From: Linderina pennispora
Lineage: Eukaryota > Kickxellomycota > Kickxellomycetes > Kickxellales > Kickxellaceae
Assembly: GCF_002104995.1 (NCBI RefSeq)
Contig: NW_024468249.1
Location: 3,162,001-3,226,000, forward strand
DNA length: 64,000 bases
Direction: 5' to 3'
How positions within the stretch are numbered: position 1 is the stretch's first letter; every line of letters begins with the position of its first letter. The notes beneath the pieces are model-generated. The model saw only the letters and a list, made by a program, of their open reading frames with translations, did no database searches and was not told the origin of the DNA. The translations under genes were made by a program, and so were the position numbers. This document shows positions 32,386-43,532 of this stretch, piece by piece.

Positions 32386-35300
32386 ATGGACGACACTTTG
32401 GACGGCTTGCAGGGCTCTTCTTCACACCACCGGTTCGGGTTCCAGGACACGACCGAGTACCATAGGCACATGGCGTCGCACATGCATTCCAACAGCAATA
32501 GTTCCCGCTACTCTGGTTCAGCAGCAGCCGCTGTGCGCGCAATCTCGGGCAAGCCGGTTCCCACAGCGACCCGCTCAGTAGCGACCTCGGATACACGCAG
32601 CAAACTGACTGACACGGCGTCCAGCACATCCAGCGAGTCACTGGGGTTTCTGGCGACTGGACGACAGCGAGCGGCGGGAGCGCGCCGAATGGCAGGAAAT
32701 GCTAACAGCAGCGTTGATGGGCGAGGTGGTAGATAGCGAGAAGAAGCGGCTGAATACGCAGCCAGGACGACCTGATGCTGAATATGAGTGACACAGAGTT
32801 TGCGGCCAGCCTGAGCGAGCTTTTGCAGAACCAGGACTACCGGGCACTGTTTCGGCATATTCACGGAGAACTGTGGGTCGGGTGCCGGGCAGCGATCCGC
32901 GGACGCACCAGCGCGCAAGAAAAGCAGACCCTTGAGACGCTGCGGGTGACGCACGTGGACAATGTCTTGAAGGCGGTGATGGAGTTCAGCACGGAGCGGT
33001 GCGTGGGAAGCGTTGAGATGGAGGAGGCCGAGTTCAATCATGCGTGCTTGGAGCAATTGCAGAAACTTTTGCGCAAAGTCGACTACATCGAGGGCCTGTA
33101 TCCGACTCTACGGGCTTTGGGAGATGCCAAGCCACTGTATGTATCGATGGAGTTCCAAGCGCGCCTGGCCGCCATGATCTCGTGGGCGAACCTCGTGGTG
33201 CGTTTGCAGTTGCTGGTGACCATGCTGCAGAGGTGGACCGGTAGCCCGACATTGGAGCTGTACTCTACCAGTGCAGAGACGCAGAATGGTAAGGAGTTCC
33301 AGCACACGCCGTTTGTCGAGCGGCTGTTGAAGGAGAACGGGCTGCAGAGGATTTTTGAGCAAAAGATGATGGTGGAACTGGAGCAGGCGATTGCGTCGGC
33401 ACGACAGGAGCTGGTGGAGAATGCAGGCCATGTACAAGGAGCTGGGTCTGTCTGTAGCGCACAATTACCTGACAATGCTATTGCGGTTCCCACCGCGCCT
33501 TCTGCAGACATGCCTGAAGATCCGGCTAAAGAGCGCTGACAATCCTGAGTAGCCCGACAGCGGCCCAGGTGGACCAATTGCTGGCAGACTTCCGCGACTC
33601 GCTGGCCGTGGCATGTCGCGTCAAACGGTCGTTCCTGGAACTGACCAAATCTATGGACCAGTGGAGCACGGACGCGACCCTGGACCCCGAATACGACATT
33701 GCATTGCACAGCTGCCTGCAGACGTACTTTAAGCTGCTGGAGCGCAAACTACTGAGCAGTGCCACTGACGGCAGCAACAAGGACTTTGAACTGCTGGAAG
33801 CCCAGTGGGGATTCTTCCAGGAGGTGGTGCGGGACATTGATGGCGGACAGTACGAGATGGCATTGCGGTACTGCCAGCTGGCGAGGATGCTGGTGAGAAA
33901 CTGGATGGGCATGCTGGCAAGGATGCTCAATGGCCCGCAGGCGTACGATCAGATGCAGTCGCGGGATCTGGGCAAATGGCTCTGCCGCACATTAGCAGAT
34001 AGTGCGGCCGCCGGTGCTCAAGAGCCAGAGGCTACTTGCGGACGATCCAGAATGCGGTGGCGAATTCGTCCGACTACGAGTTCGACGACCCGTTCCCCCT
34101 GCTGGCGCAATTGGTAGGACACTAAAGCATGTGCTGGTATATACTGCGGGTGAGTGGGAGTCACGCGGGGTGTTTGTGATCGGCAGCCAGTCGATTCTGC
34201 AGAAGCCGCATGTAGGCAAGGCGGCTCTTGACCTCATGCATTATGGACGAGACCATGACCACAGGACCAGTACCGGGACTGCTACCTTCTGGTAGTGCGC
34301 ACAGACGCCGACTTCAACTGGACCGGGACGTCTGTGGCGCCATCAGGAAGCCCTGGGGTTCCAGGATTTGCAACTAAGCCCAGGCCAGCTTGCGGCTGAT
34401 TTCGCCCGGAGTGGCGCGGCTGGAGCGGCATAGGCAGTGGCTGGAGCGCATTGGCATTGCGGCGAAAACGCGCAGCCTGGGATACGGCGACTGCAGCGAC
34501 CGACGAAATCATCGACGCACACAAGGCCAGCGCCGAGGACCCCGAGGGAGCACGGCCCAGCCTGACGGCCTTTGACAGGCTGGCTCGACCGCATCAACGC
34601 ATTGGCCGGCACACCAGCATCGTCGGCGCCCGCGCGGATCCGCGAGCTCACACGCGCCCATAGCCCGCGGATCCAGCACGAATGGACGATGCTCAAATAC
34701 GGAATCGTGCGGCTGCTGGACGCTTTGACACAGCTGCCGGATATGCTGAGGACATTGCATATTGACTTCCATGAGCGACGGCAGGCCGAGAGGCGGGAGC
34801 CCAGAGACGAGATGGGCGCATTGCCGACGTGCCGCGGCGCTGCGTGCGATCTTCTGGAGACGGTGCAGGATGCGTTTACGTTTGTGTCGAATACGGCGTC
34901 GCGCGGGTCGCGGTTCCTGGACCTCAAGGCCGAGCGGTATTTGAGATTGGCGCTGCTGCACATGTGCGTTGGCTGGTGCGGGTTTATCACCGAGGACTGC
35001 GTGGCCAACGAGAAGCGCACGTTCCGGTGGGCAGTGCAGGCGTTGGAGTTCACCATGCGCATGTCCAAGCACAACACAGTGCAGGTTTTGGCCAGCCGAC
35101 GACTGGCAACTGATCAAGGCAAATGTGGCCGGATGCCATGACCTTGATGATTAGCCATTTCGATATTCTGGGTGCACGTGATGCCGAAACCAAGAAAAAC
35201 AGCCGCCAGCACATGAAGCAACCCGGCCAGGCTCTGGACGACCCGGCAGCGCTAATGTCCCTGGATGGCATCTCGGCCAACCTGCGCACACAGCAGCTGC

Positions 35301-37045
35301 AGAAGATCCGCACGCAGCACGCACACGCCGTTCGATTTACAGCGCGACTCATATCTGGGCAGCGAAGGCCGCATCGGCCGCGTCATCGAAGTCACCGCGC
35401 GGCCCGAGGACCAGACATTACGACTTTTGGCTGCATCCTCCAGCAACATTACTATCCGCTGGCAGCTCGGACAGTACATCGGCGGCGGGGCATTCGGCTC
35501 CGTCTACGTGGGCATCAACCTGGATACCAGCGAGCTAATGGCGGTCAAGGAGATCCGGTTCCCGGCACAGCCGACCAAGCTATCAGGCGAGGGCAGCAAG
35601 ATTGTGCGGGAAATGCAAGTTATGTCGATGCTGCAGCACCCAAACATTGTCACGTACTACGGTATTGAGGTGCACCGGGAAAAGGTCTATTTGTTCATGG
35701 AGCTGTGTACCCGCGGCAGCCTGGCCAAGCTGATCCAAGAGCAAGGGCGGGTTGACGAGGTCACCGCGAGGCTCTTTGTTGTGCAGATGCTGCGCGGTTT
35801 GCGCTACCTCCACGCGTCGGGCATCTGCCACCGTGACATCAAATGCGACAACACTCTCCTGGACGACTCGATGACCATCAAGTTGGTGGACTTTGGAGCC
35901 GCCAAGGTGCTCAACCGCCAGTCGTTGGCCATGCGCACGCGGCGTGGCCGTGACGGCGCTACATTGACCGGCACGCCAATGTACATGGCGCCGGAGGTCA
36001 TCACCGGTCCGGCCGCCGAACGCCCGGAGCCCGGCGCCCTAGGTGCTCAGGACATTTGGTCATTGGGCTGCTGTATAGTCGAAATGCTGACGGGCTCTGC
36101 ACCCTGGGCCCACCTCGACAACGAATGGGCCATCAATGTACCATGTGGTGGCCGACTAGTCCACCGTTACCCTGACGCCAGCCTTGTGGGCAGCGATGGC
36201 TTGGATTTCCTGCAAAAGTGCTTCACCCGGGCACCCAGCAAGCGGCCAACCGCCGAGAAGCTGCTGAAACACAAGTGGGTGTGCGAGACGCTTGGTGCAG
36301 CTGGAGCAAGGCTGAGTTGCGCGGCGTCCCGCCGAGCCGTCTGGCACCTGACTTATGACGTGCAACTCGACATGGACGCCATGACACCGGCCGAGCCGCG
36401 CAGCCGCGCCCCCGCCAGCTTCCTCGACTCGCCCAGCGCTCAGTCTGCCAGCTCTCTCGGCAGCATCCATCATGTACCCAGCCCGCACGGCGCCTTCGGC
36501 TCGCCTTTACCTGGCCGCACGCCCGGCAGCACCCAGTCGAGCGCCTGGCCCTACAACAAGGCCTTTGGCGGCCAGTTCCATGCCGAGTCGCCGGGCAGCC
36601 TGGGCGTCTACAATGCATTGGACGTCGAGGAGCCGCAAATCAATGTGCCCAATGCCCAGACGCTTTTGAGCAAAGATGGGCTGCAGACTCTGTCCAGTGA
36701 CGAGCAGCTGGATGTCGCCGAGCTCACCCGCAAGGCCGTCTCAGCCCTATTGCGGATTGCCTCTGGAGGGGTCCGATGTGTCGGGTGTGGCCGGGTGGCT
36801 CGGCCAAGGATAACACGCCGCTGGCGCTTTTGGACGAGGACGAGGTCAAGGAGACTGTGGCTGCTACCAGCCAGATTGTCGTCAGACAGCGCGAGCTGCA
36901 GATCAGGAAGCAGCAGGAGATGCGTGGGGCTCTGGGAAAGCGGTCGAGGAGCCCGGTCGAGGAGCCGGCATTCGTGCCGCTGAAGTCTGAGCCACCAGCC
37001 CTTTACCCGCTGCCGCCAGAGGATGAAGAGGAAGGCGAAACATGA
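32386..37045 (+). CDS. SSK2: Ssk2/Wis4-type MAP kinase kinase kinase of the HOG/stress pathway (frame breaks)
   Basis: The start at 32,386 gives MDDTLDGLQG. The long N-terminal regulatory region contains the family-specific blocks ERAEWQEMLTAALMGEVV (near 32,690), ELWVGCRAAIRGR (near 32,870), RFPPRLLQTCLKIRLKSADN (near 33,490), VLVYTAGEWESRGVFV (near 34,135), FRWAVQALEFTM (near 35,025) and VAGCHDLDD/LMISHFDILGAR (near 35,140). The kinase domain runs from about 35,460 to 36,295: GGGAFGSVYVG, AVKEIRF, CHRDIKCDN, VDFGAAK, GTPMYMAPE. The tail to 37,045 is Ser/Pro-rich with an acidic end. The family phosphorylates the Pbs2/Wis1 MAPKK after response-regulator signals of osmotic stress. About ten frame breaks occur; most are closed by skipping one base, but one near 34,115 needs the opposite shift. 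The kinase domain itself is intact. Confidence 0.93.
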
Positions 37046-37320
37046 ATGTTTTTTTTTCGTTTTTGTAGCTTGCTGTAGTGAAAACAATAACTGTGTTAGC
37101 GAAGCCATCTTGGTCCGCCGCCCTAAAAACGCCTTGCATTGATTCTATGGTACCCACAGGTTATCCCAGGGACATGCTCATTTCTTTGTATATGCAGGGC
37201 GCACATGCCACCATGTTGCGAGTTGCCGAAAAGAAAAAAGGTTTACATATAAAACCTCCAAGCCATTCCAACAGCAAGCCTTTTTCTTGTCTGGATTCGC
37301 CCTAAAAGCTTTTTTATACC

Positions 37321-38661
37321 ATGCCCAGACTCCGCTTCGTCCAGTATGCGCATTCGTGCACCGTCTGCCATGAGCGCTTTACTAACAAGAACACTCGCGA
37401 TACCCACCGCCGCACCCACAACCGCACTCTCAAATCCACTGTTGTGCCAGGTGTCCAGCTCGAAGTTCGCCAAGCCCGATAGTGACCATGCTACTTGCTT
37501 GTGCAAACGCACTATGACCATATCGGCCTTGCGTCCGCATGTCATGGAATGCAGTGTGTGTATTAGGGTTGCAGGCAAAGTGATGAACCCCAGGAAGCAC
37601 ACAAAGGTAAGTACTTGTTTTGCGGGTGTTAGGGAGGGAATTCCAAAGTGCCAAATATCCATTTTGCACATGTAGCCAACAATCAAATGGATGGCTCCAC
37701 GTATCGAAAGTAGCTCGCCAGAGTACTTATCCACTGATGGCTCCCCCGCGCCACCTCGTATTCTTACACGCCGCTTGTCCCAGATGACTGTATCGAAAAA
37801 CAGATCCCCTTCGCCTTTGCGCCTCCGCAGTCGCCGCATCTCCCGTGTGATGGCGTCCAGTTCGCCCGAGCCGCTCAGCATTCCTGTGTCGCGTATCCCC
37901 GGACTCCTCTCCCCCGCCAAGTAGCCGGCGCCGGTTCTCCCGTGTGATTTCCAGCTCGCCGGAACCGCCCAGATCGCCAGAAAACCCGCCATCTGCAATC
38001 CTGAGCGAATCGTCTGGTCGACAGCTGGTAAAATACATGGAGCCCTGGTGGCAAAAGGATATCGGGTGGGCGGACGAGCCTGAGGAGCGCTGGATCAGCA
38101 CATTACAGAGGCTTGTTGATCTCTCCTACACCCAAGCACATCTACATGCATGGAATGTGCCAGATCTACCCGTGGATGCGTTTTGCCGCTTTGGCATGCA
38201 TTTCTACATGTTCTTGCTTGATGCCAGTGAAAAGCACTCGGACACCTACGACATCCCCGACGATCTAATTGATGCCTGCATGGTATTGCGAAATGTCCTG
38301 GAAACTGGCCTGGATGGTGCATTTACGGCTGGACCGCGCCTGGGAGACATTCTGCGATCTCAATGTCGCCTTGTGGATGTGCTGGTTCTGTCCCAAGACC
38401 ACTGACGGTGTGCTTGCGAATGTTGTCGTTGGATATCTATACAAGGCATTGCAGACGGGGGTGAAATTGGAAACGTGTGTAATGTGGATTGCGACATGGG
38501 CTAGGATTGCGGTGTTTTTGGTTTACAGAGAGAGGCCCGTGGAGTGCTGCGAGAGGGAGAAAGAGATGATAATGGCCCTGTTCCAGTTTTATGTCCGTGA
38601 ATGCATGCCTACGCCGTATGGCGCCCTGTTCCAGGCGTACGAGCAGAATCTTAAAAAGTAG
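37321..38661 (+). CDS. C2H2 zinc-finger protein with repeated RRxS...SP motifs (intron, frame breaks)
   Basis: The start at 37,321 (MPRLRFVQYAHS) leads into one C2H2 finger: CTVCHERF, then THRRTH. A further Cys/His-containing segment (CLCKRT, then CSVC) follows in an adjacent frame. A canonical intron lies at 37,607-37,675 (GTAAGT to ACATGTAG). The next exon has three successive RRxS motifs (RRLS, RRIS, RRFS), each followed by a Ser-Pro cluster. The third is reached by skipping a T at an in-frame TAG near 37,922. The C-terminal part (WWQKDIGWADEPEERW to AYEQNLKK, ending at 38,661) is a helical region with a break near 38,310. An antisense frame at 37,243-37,998 is rejected because the plus strand has the finger and the intron. 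The family is not known to me; a nuclear role is inferred. Confidence 0.6.
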
Positions 38662-39352
38662 ATCAGTATTTTCAATGGGAAAAGTATGCTTTCGTATTGG
38701 TTTTGAGGTGATGCAGGCGTAGCATGTATCTGTCCCTATACTCTAGCCCACTGTACTGAAGGTCCCCTGAAAAGCGCTCGTTTACACACTACCTGTACCT
38801 AATCCTACCATGTTTCTAATATCAGTGGGTCACTGCAGCTTCTGTGAACGAGCACATGTTTGTTAGCCCGCTCCACGAGATGCACATGCAAATCACAACA
38901 CCAGTTGTATTTTTAGTATTTAACCTGCCAAGCTAGCCAACATGCATGGGCTGAGTTTAAAATAGCGCTGGAATCCTCGGCTCGATCACCATCCTGTTAA
39001 TCTGTGCTTGGCGCGTATACTTCAGAAGACCCCTCGGTTTCATGAATGCAAGCCATATTGATAATCCTAACTTTAATGGCAATAGAATAGTCGGCAAAAA
39101 GGACCTAGCATCTTTGCAGCTACTGCATTGGCATGCGTCATAGGTAGCACCGATATCCATCGTGCATGCCTTGGCACAGCCGGCGATCGCAGGTAGAATC
39201 GCCCTGGAAATTAAATGGTCTTGTCGATATAAAAGGCGAGCTGGTTTCTACATCTGCCATGTAAATACTCATCATCACCAACTTCTGCATACACCTGCAC
39301 CCTCAACAAGTCTCTGCATTAAAACCCCTCCACCAAATTCCAGCCAACTACC
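38662..39352. other. spacer upstream of the RNase T2 gene
   Basis: This 691-base spacer has no supported gene. Its last 125 bases form a clear promoter with a TATA box. Confidence 0.5.
39228..39234 (+). promoter_or_regulatory. TATA box of the RNase T2 gene
   Basis: TATAAAA lies 119 bases before the ATG at 39,353, followed by a C-rich leader. Confidence 0.55.
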
Positions 39353-40366
39353 ATGCGCTTCGCCTCCATTACCTTCATTGCCTGCGCCGTCCTCATCGCC
39401 TCGCCCGATATCGCCATGGGCGCCTCCACTGGCTCCAAGGGATCGGCTGTTGGTTCCAAGGGAACAACAGGCAAGGCCAAGTCTTCTCCTGCAGTCAAGT
39501 CAAAGGCGCCGGCTCTCCCTAAATCGAAGGCGCCAGTTCTTCCCAAGTCCAAGTCGGCACCCCCAACCAAGTCCAAGTCGGCAGCACCCACTGCGCCCGC
39601 GACTAAGGCCACCGCATCGCACATGGCCACCTCAACTAGCGCCACACCTACCTCAACCAACCTGACGCACGACAAGTGTCCAACCGGCGTCCTCTCGTGC
39701 TCCAAGCAGACCAAGACCACGGATCACTGCTGCTTCGAGGAGAACGGCCAGTACGTCCTGTCGCAGCAATGGACCAAGGGGCTGGGCACCGATGATTACT
39801 TCACCATGCACGGTCTGTGGCCAAACACCTGCGCGGGTAAATTGACCCCTTCTGCCGGATGCGACAGTTCACGGGTGTACAAGAAAGTGGAGGCGCTGAT
39901 CAAGCCGCTGAAGCCTGCGCTGGTGACTGATATGACAAAGTACTGGCCGTCGAAGGGCAAGCCCAATGATGAGTTCTGGGGCCATGAGTGGTCGAAGCAC
40001 GGTACCTGTGTGAGTACCCTGCGCCCACAGTGCTACAAGTCGTACAGCAAGAACCAGGACATCGTCGACTACTTCACCAATGCCATGAACCTGCACAAGA
40101 AGTACGACTATGCTGCTGCCCTGAAGAAGCACAGCATTGTGCCGGACAACACGAACCTTGTCAAGGCTGCCGACTTCAAGAAGGCTATCCACACTGAGCA
40201 TGGCGTCAATGTCGTGCTCAAGTGCAAGACTAACCCTGCCACCAAGGTCAGCGAGCTCAACGAGGTCTGGACTTACTTCAGTGTTCAGGATCTGAACACT
40301 TACATTGCGGCTCAGCCGAGTAGCAGCGACACATGCCCCACGCAATTCATGTACTTTAAGAAGTAG
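39353..40366 (+). CDS. secreted RNase T2-family ribonuclease with basic linker
   Basis: This is an intact 337-residue frame. A signal peptide (MRFASITFIACAVLIASPDIA) is followed by about 75 residues of low-complexity Lys/Ser/Ala/Pro sequence with repeats such as KSKAPALP and KSKAPVLP. The catalytic domain then holds both conserved active-site segments: FTMHGLWPN (CAS1, near 39,799) and EFWGHEWSKHGTC (CAS2, near 39,973), with the two catalytic histidines, plus paired cysteines typical of the fold. RNase T2 enzymes cleave single-stranded RNA through 2',3'-cyclic phosphates in vacuoles or outside the cell. The basic linker is unusual; it might bind RNA or the cell wall. No introns or frame breaks are seen. 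Confidence 0.95.
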   Translation: MRFASITFIACAVLIASPDIAMGASTGSKGSAVGSKGTTGKAKSSPAVKSKAPALPKSKAPVLPKSKSAPPTKSKSAAPTAPATKATASHMATSTSATPTSTNLTHDKCPTGVLSCSKQTKTTDHCCFEENGQYVLSQQWTKGLGTDDYFTMHGLWPNTCAGKLTPSAGCDSSRVYKKVEALIKPLKPALVTDMTKYWPSKGKPNDEFWGHEWSKHGTCVSTLRPQCYKSYSKNQDIVDYFTNAMNLHKKYDYAAALKKHSIVPDNTNLVKAADFKKAIHTEHGVNVVLKCKTNPATKVSELNEVWTYFSVQDLNTYIAAQPSSSDTCPTQFMYFKK

Positions 40367-41957
40367 CTGTATACATTCATTTTACTTGACAACCGTGAAA
40401 CATCTTGTGACAGGGTGATTGAATAAACTCGTTCAAATATGCACATTGGAATTGTACACTAATACCACTTCCAACTTGGATACAGATGGCCATCTTCATT
40501 ATGAAAGCTAATGGACATCGTGCCTACTATGTGTGATAAACACGTTGAGTATGGCGAATCATGATTAGATACCCTTAACAGCATCAGAAGTCCATAGCTT
40601 GATTTGCCTGGGTATTCTAATATCATAGATATGTAGATTTAACTAACTTTTCATCAATGAGTCAGGTGTCGTTGTAATATTACTATAGGGCCAAACTTTG
40701 GGAATAACTAGCAAGAGTTTTAACCTATAGTACGTTCTGAACGCTAATATCTATAGTTCACATACCATGAATGGCTTTGAGGTGCAAGGCAGGATATTCA
40801 TAAAAAAATTAGGGTTATAACAGGTTTGATATTTATATTGATTGTCTATATGACATTAGGTATACAGGATTCATTGAGCAATTTACTTTTGCATCGATTG
40901 AACTTGCAGCGATTGAGTCTGAACATATAGGAGGGCGTTTCTTCTTGGGGTGTTGTATATCAACATCATGGTTTATTTCGTACCCAGAAACAAAGTATGG
41001 CAGCAAAGGTTAATGCTGCCCTTTTTGTAAGCCTGCAGAGCAAGCTGCAGAAACAGAGGAAATAAGACCAGATGGCTAAGAAATAAGATGAATAGTGCGT
41101 GCAAAGACTATTCTCCAGCAACTTGAAGAAAAATATGCTATGCATCAGGCTGAAATTGACCGCGTCAAGAATTAACTGATACCAGATGAGCCAAATCTAG
41201 ATAAGATAAATGAAATGCCTCTAGACAGCCCATTTTATAGTGGCAATTTTCCAGAGTATATTACAGATCCCACCGTTTTCAAGAGGATTCAGAATCGTAA
41301 ACTATATCACTTGCTCCTTTAATAAGCAGCTGTAAGAAATAAGTCATGAATAGCCTGCTCATTCAATACACGCATGCTTATTTCGCATGCACCATTCCCA
41401 AATTAGCGCTGTCTATTAGTTCATAGTCGAGGATGCACAAAAATAGCTGTGTGGATTTAGTGAGCACAAGAATGTAACGTATCTGACTCAGTTCACAGGC
41501 GCTATCTCGTTGTCATTCGCCATTTTCCTGCCAAGAGTTTTCTAGGTACCGAAATGGATCTTCGGAAACCTGGTCACATGTTGGCTCCCGCTTTTGGCCA
41601 TGCCCGCACGCTCCGTGTTTTGCATGCATATTCCGTTGCATTTTCTAATTGCGCGATTACCGCGACCTCCTTGTACACAGTAGATCTACTCCCATTCAGC
41701 TGTGGTTGCAAAAGAAAACACTTGATGATCTACGCCATTCGTACGAGAATGATTTGGCTTCCCTTCGGTCTACCAGTCCCCTCGTCCTACCAACTACATG
41801 CTCATCACACACGCCCTCACTTGCCGACACATACATAAGCCAGGCTAGTGCACGGAATGGATGGCCTGGCAAGGGGTTTCTGCTCTTTTTTATACCGCGC
41901 TAACTCGTACTGTTTAATACTAACATTTTTCTAATTGCTCTTTTTCGTTTGACAACT
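40367..41957. other. 1.6-kb AT-rich region between two secreted-enzyme genes
   Basis: This region is markedly AT-rich, especially 40.4-41.45 kb, with many short A/T runs. It contains the relic listed next and, near its end, the GDSL gene promoter. No intact gene is supported. Confidence 0.5.
40981..41322 (+). pseudogene. decayed coding relic with coiled-coil part
   Basis: One frame reads through about 114 codons with five in-frame stops, keeping coherent protein-like sequence: YPETKYGSKG, CCPFCKPAEQAAETEEIRPD, KTILQQLEEKYAMHQAEIDR, LIPDEPNLDKINEMPLDSPF and FPEYITDPTVFKRIQNRK. The stop-separated pieces stay in a single frame, unlike the one-base breaks elsewhere in the window. This suggests an old pseudogene decaying by substitution. 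The family is not recognised. Confidence 0.4.
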
Positions 41958-43076
41958 ATGCTCAAGGTCAACTTCATCTTCGCTGCAATTGCTAGCTCGC
42001 TTGTTGCTGCAGCACCAGTTTCTGTCCAGAATAACCTAGTTATTTTCGGCAACTCGCTGTCCGATAATGGCAATGTGGCAGCATTGACCGGCTCCCCGGG
42101 CTACTGGGAAGGACGGGCATCGAATTCGTACGTGTGGAACGAATACACCACAAAGCTCCTGGGCATGAACCTCGAGAACCACGCGTACGGCGGCGCCACC
42201 TCAAACAACGACCTGTCACCGGCAACTTCTGGCAACATAACCATCCCCAGTTTCCATGACCAGGTCAATGCGTGGCTCAAGGATCCTGCGCACCTGTCGC
42301 AGCACAGTCTGCAGAACGACGTGGTAGCAGTGGAAATCGGTGGCAACGATATCTTCCATAACGTGCCAAATATCTTGAATGGCAGCATCACGCTGAATGA
42401 TTTTGCGACGGCTTTGGGTAAAAACATCGCAGATGACGTTAATGCTCTCGTCAAGGCTGGGTATAAGAACATTTATGTGTGGAACTTGCCGGCGGTGGAC
42501 AAGATTCCGTACATTACATCGATAGGGATGGGCTCGCTGGTGATGCCGCTGGTTGATGAGATCAACAATCGGATTGATGTTGCACTGCAGCCGGCAGTTG
42601 CCCGCGGTGTGCATAAGCTCAATCTCATGGATCTGATGAACCGGGCCTTGGAACCACAGGTCCTTGCAGCTATGGGAATCACTGATTCGACACACGCGTG
42701 CTATAACAAGGATAGCGCCGGCGCAGTCACTATCTGCCAGGACCCCGACAACCACTTCTTCTATGACGGAATCCACCCAGCATCCCGCATGCAGTATCTG
42801 TGGGGTATTGCTGCGTCAATTCTGATTCGCGATCCTGGACACAAGTTCAGCGCCGAGGAGATTCTGGGGCTCATCAAGACGTTTGGCATCGGGAACAGCA
42901 ACAACAAGAACAACCTGATTGTCGACGGAGTTACTGGGCCGGAGAGCAGCGCGATTCCCTCGGGTTCGGCCACGCCGACTGGCTCTGCTACGCCGACCGC
43001 TGCTCCCACCGATACGGTTTACCCGACCGCTGCTCCCACCAGCACTGCGCCGCCCAAGTGCATCAAAAAGAACTAA
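41958..43076 (+). CDS. secreted GDSL/SGNH-type lipase or esterase
   Basis: This is an intact 372-residue frame from the ATG at 41,958 (MLKVNFIFAAIASSLVAAAP, a signal peptide). SGNH blocks are visible: block I FGNSLSDNGN with the nucleophile serine, block III EIGGNDIF, and block V DGIHP carrying the Asp-His pair. Block I has Asn where the family normally has Asp (FGDSLSD). The C-terminal 45 residues are Thr/Ser/Pro/Ala-rich repeats (SATPTGSATPT, PTAAPT twice), likely O-glycosylated and wall-exposed, ending KCIKKN. Such enzymes hydrolyse ester bonds in lipids or plant polymers outside the cell. The substrate cannot be read from the sequence. The gene forms a pair of secreted hydrolases with the RNase T2 gene, across an AT-rich spacer. 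Confidence 0.9.
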   Translation: MLKVNFIFAAIASSLVAAAPVSVQNNLVIFGNSLSDNGNVAALTGSPGYWEGRASNSYVWNEYTTKLLGMNLENHAYGGATSNNDLSPATSGNITIPSFHDQVNAWLKDPAHLSQHSLQNDVVAVEIGGNDIFHNVPNILNGSITLNDFATALGKNIADDVNALVKAGYKNIYVWNLPAVDKIPYITSIGMGSLVMPLVDEINNRIDVALQPAVARGVHKLNLMDLMNRALEPQVLAAMGITDSTHACYNKDSAGAVTICQDPDNHFFYDGIHPASRMQYLWGIAASILIRDPGHKFSAEEILGLIKTFGIGNSNNKNNLIVDGVTGPESSAIPSGSATPTGSATPTAAPTDTVYPTAAPTSTAPPKCIKKN

Positions 43077-43532
43077 AAGCCTTCTAGATGATGAATATAC
43101 GCTAGTGCGTCACAAAAACAGAGCACTACATGTCAGTTGGCCATATGCAGACATGGGGAAGCGAAGCCTGCCGCCGCTGATAGGCTATTTATAAATCAGT
43201 TGGTCAGCAGGGCAGGGCGTGCGACAATAGGCCTGCCCATATTAAGCACAGCCGGTGGCATTCGGCGATCTCACAAAAGGCGGGCTGGCGCAGGGCAAAA
43301 GGGGATAGAATAACTATTGCAAAACCCGCAAACTTTTTGTGGTAGGGAGCTGGATCACTGACAGCCTTGTAAAAGGGCGATGATTTTGAGCGCACCCTGT
43401 CACGTTTTTTGCATAGAGCATCTTGGCGCTATTTGAGTTTGACTGCTGCCCCTTCTATGGCGTGGTTAAAATTAAGCGAACCATACATAAAAATCGACAA
43501 TAATGTATTCAAGGAAGTAAAGACTTGTAGGT
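43077..43532. other. convergent spacer
   Basis: This 456-base region lies between the 3' ends of the GDSL gene and the zinc-finger gene. Nothing further is recognised. Confidence 0.5.
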
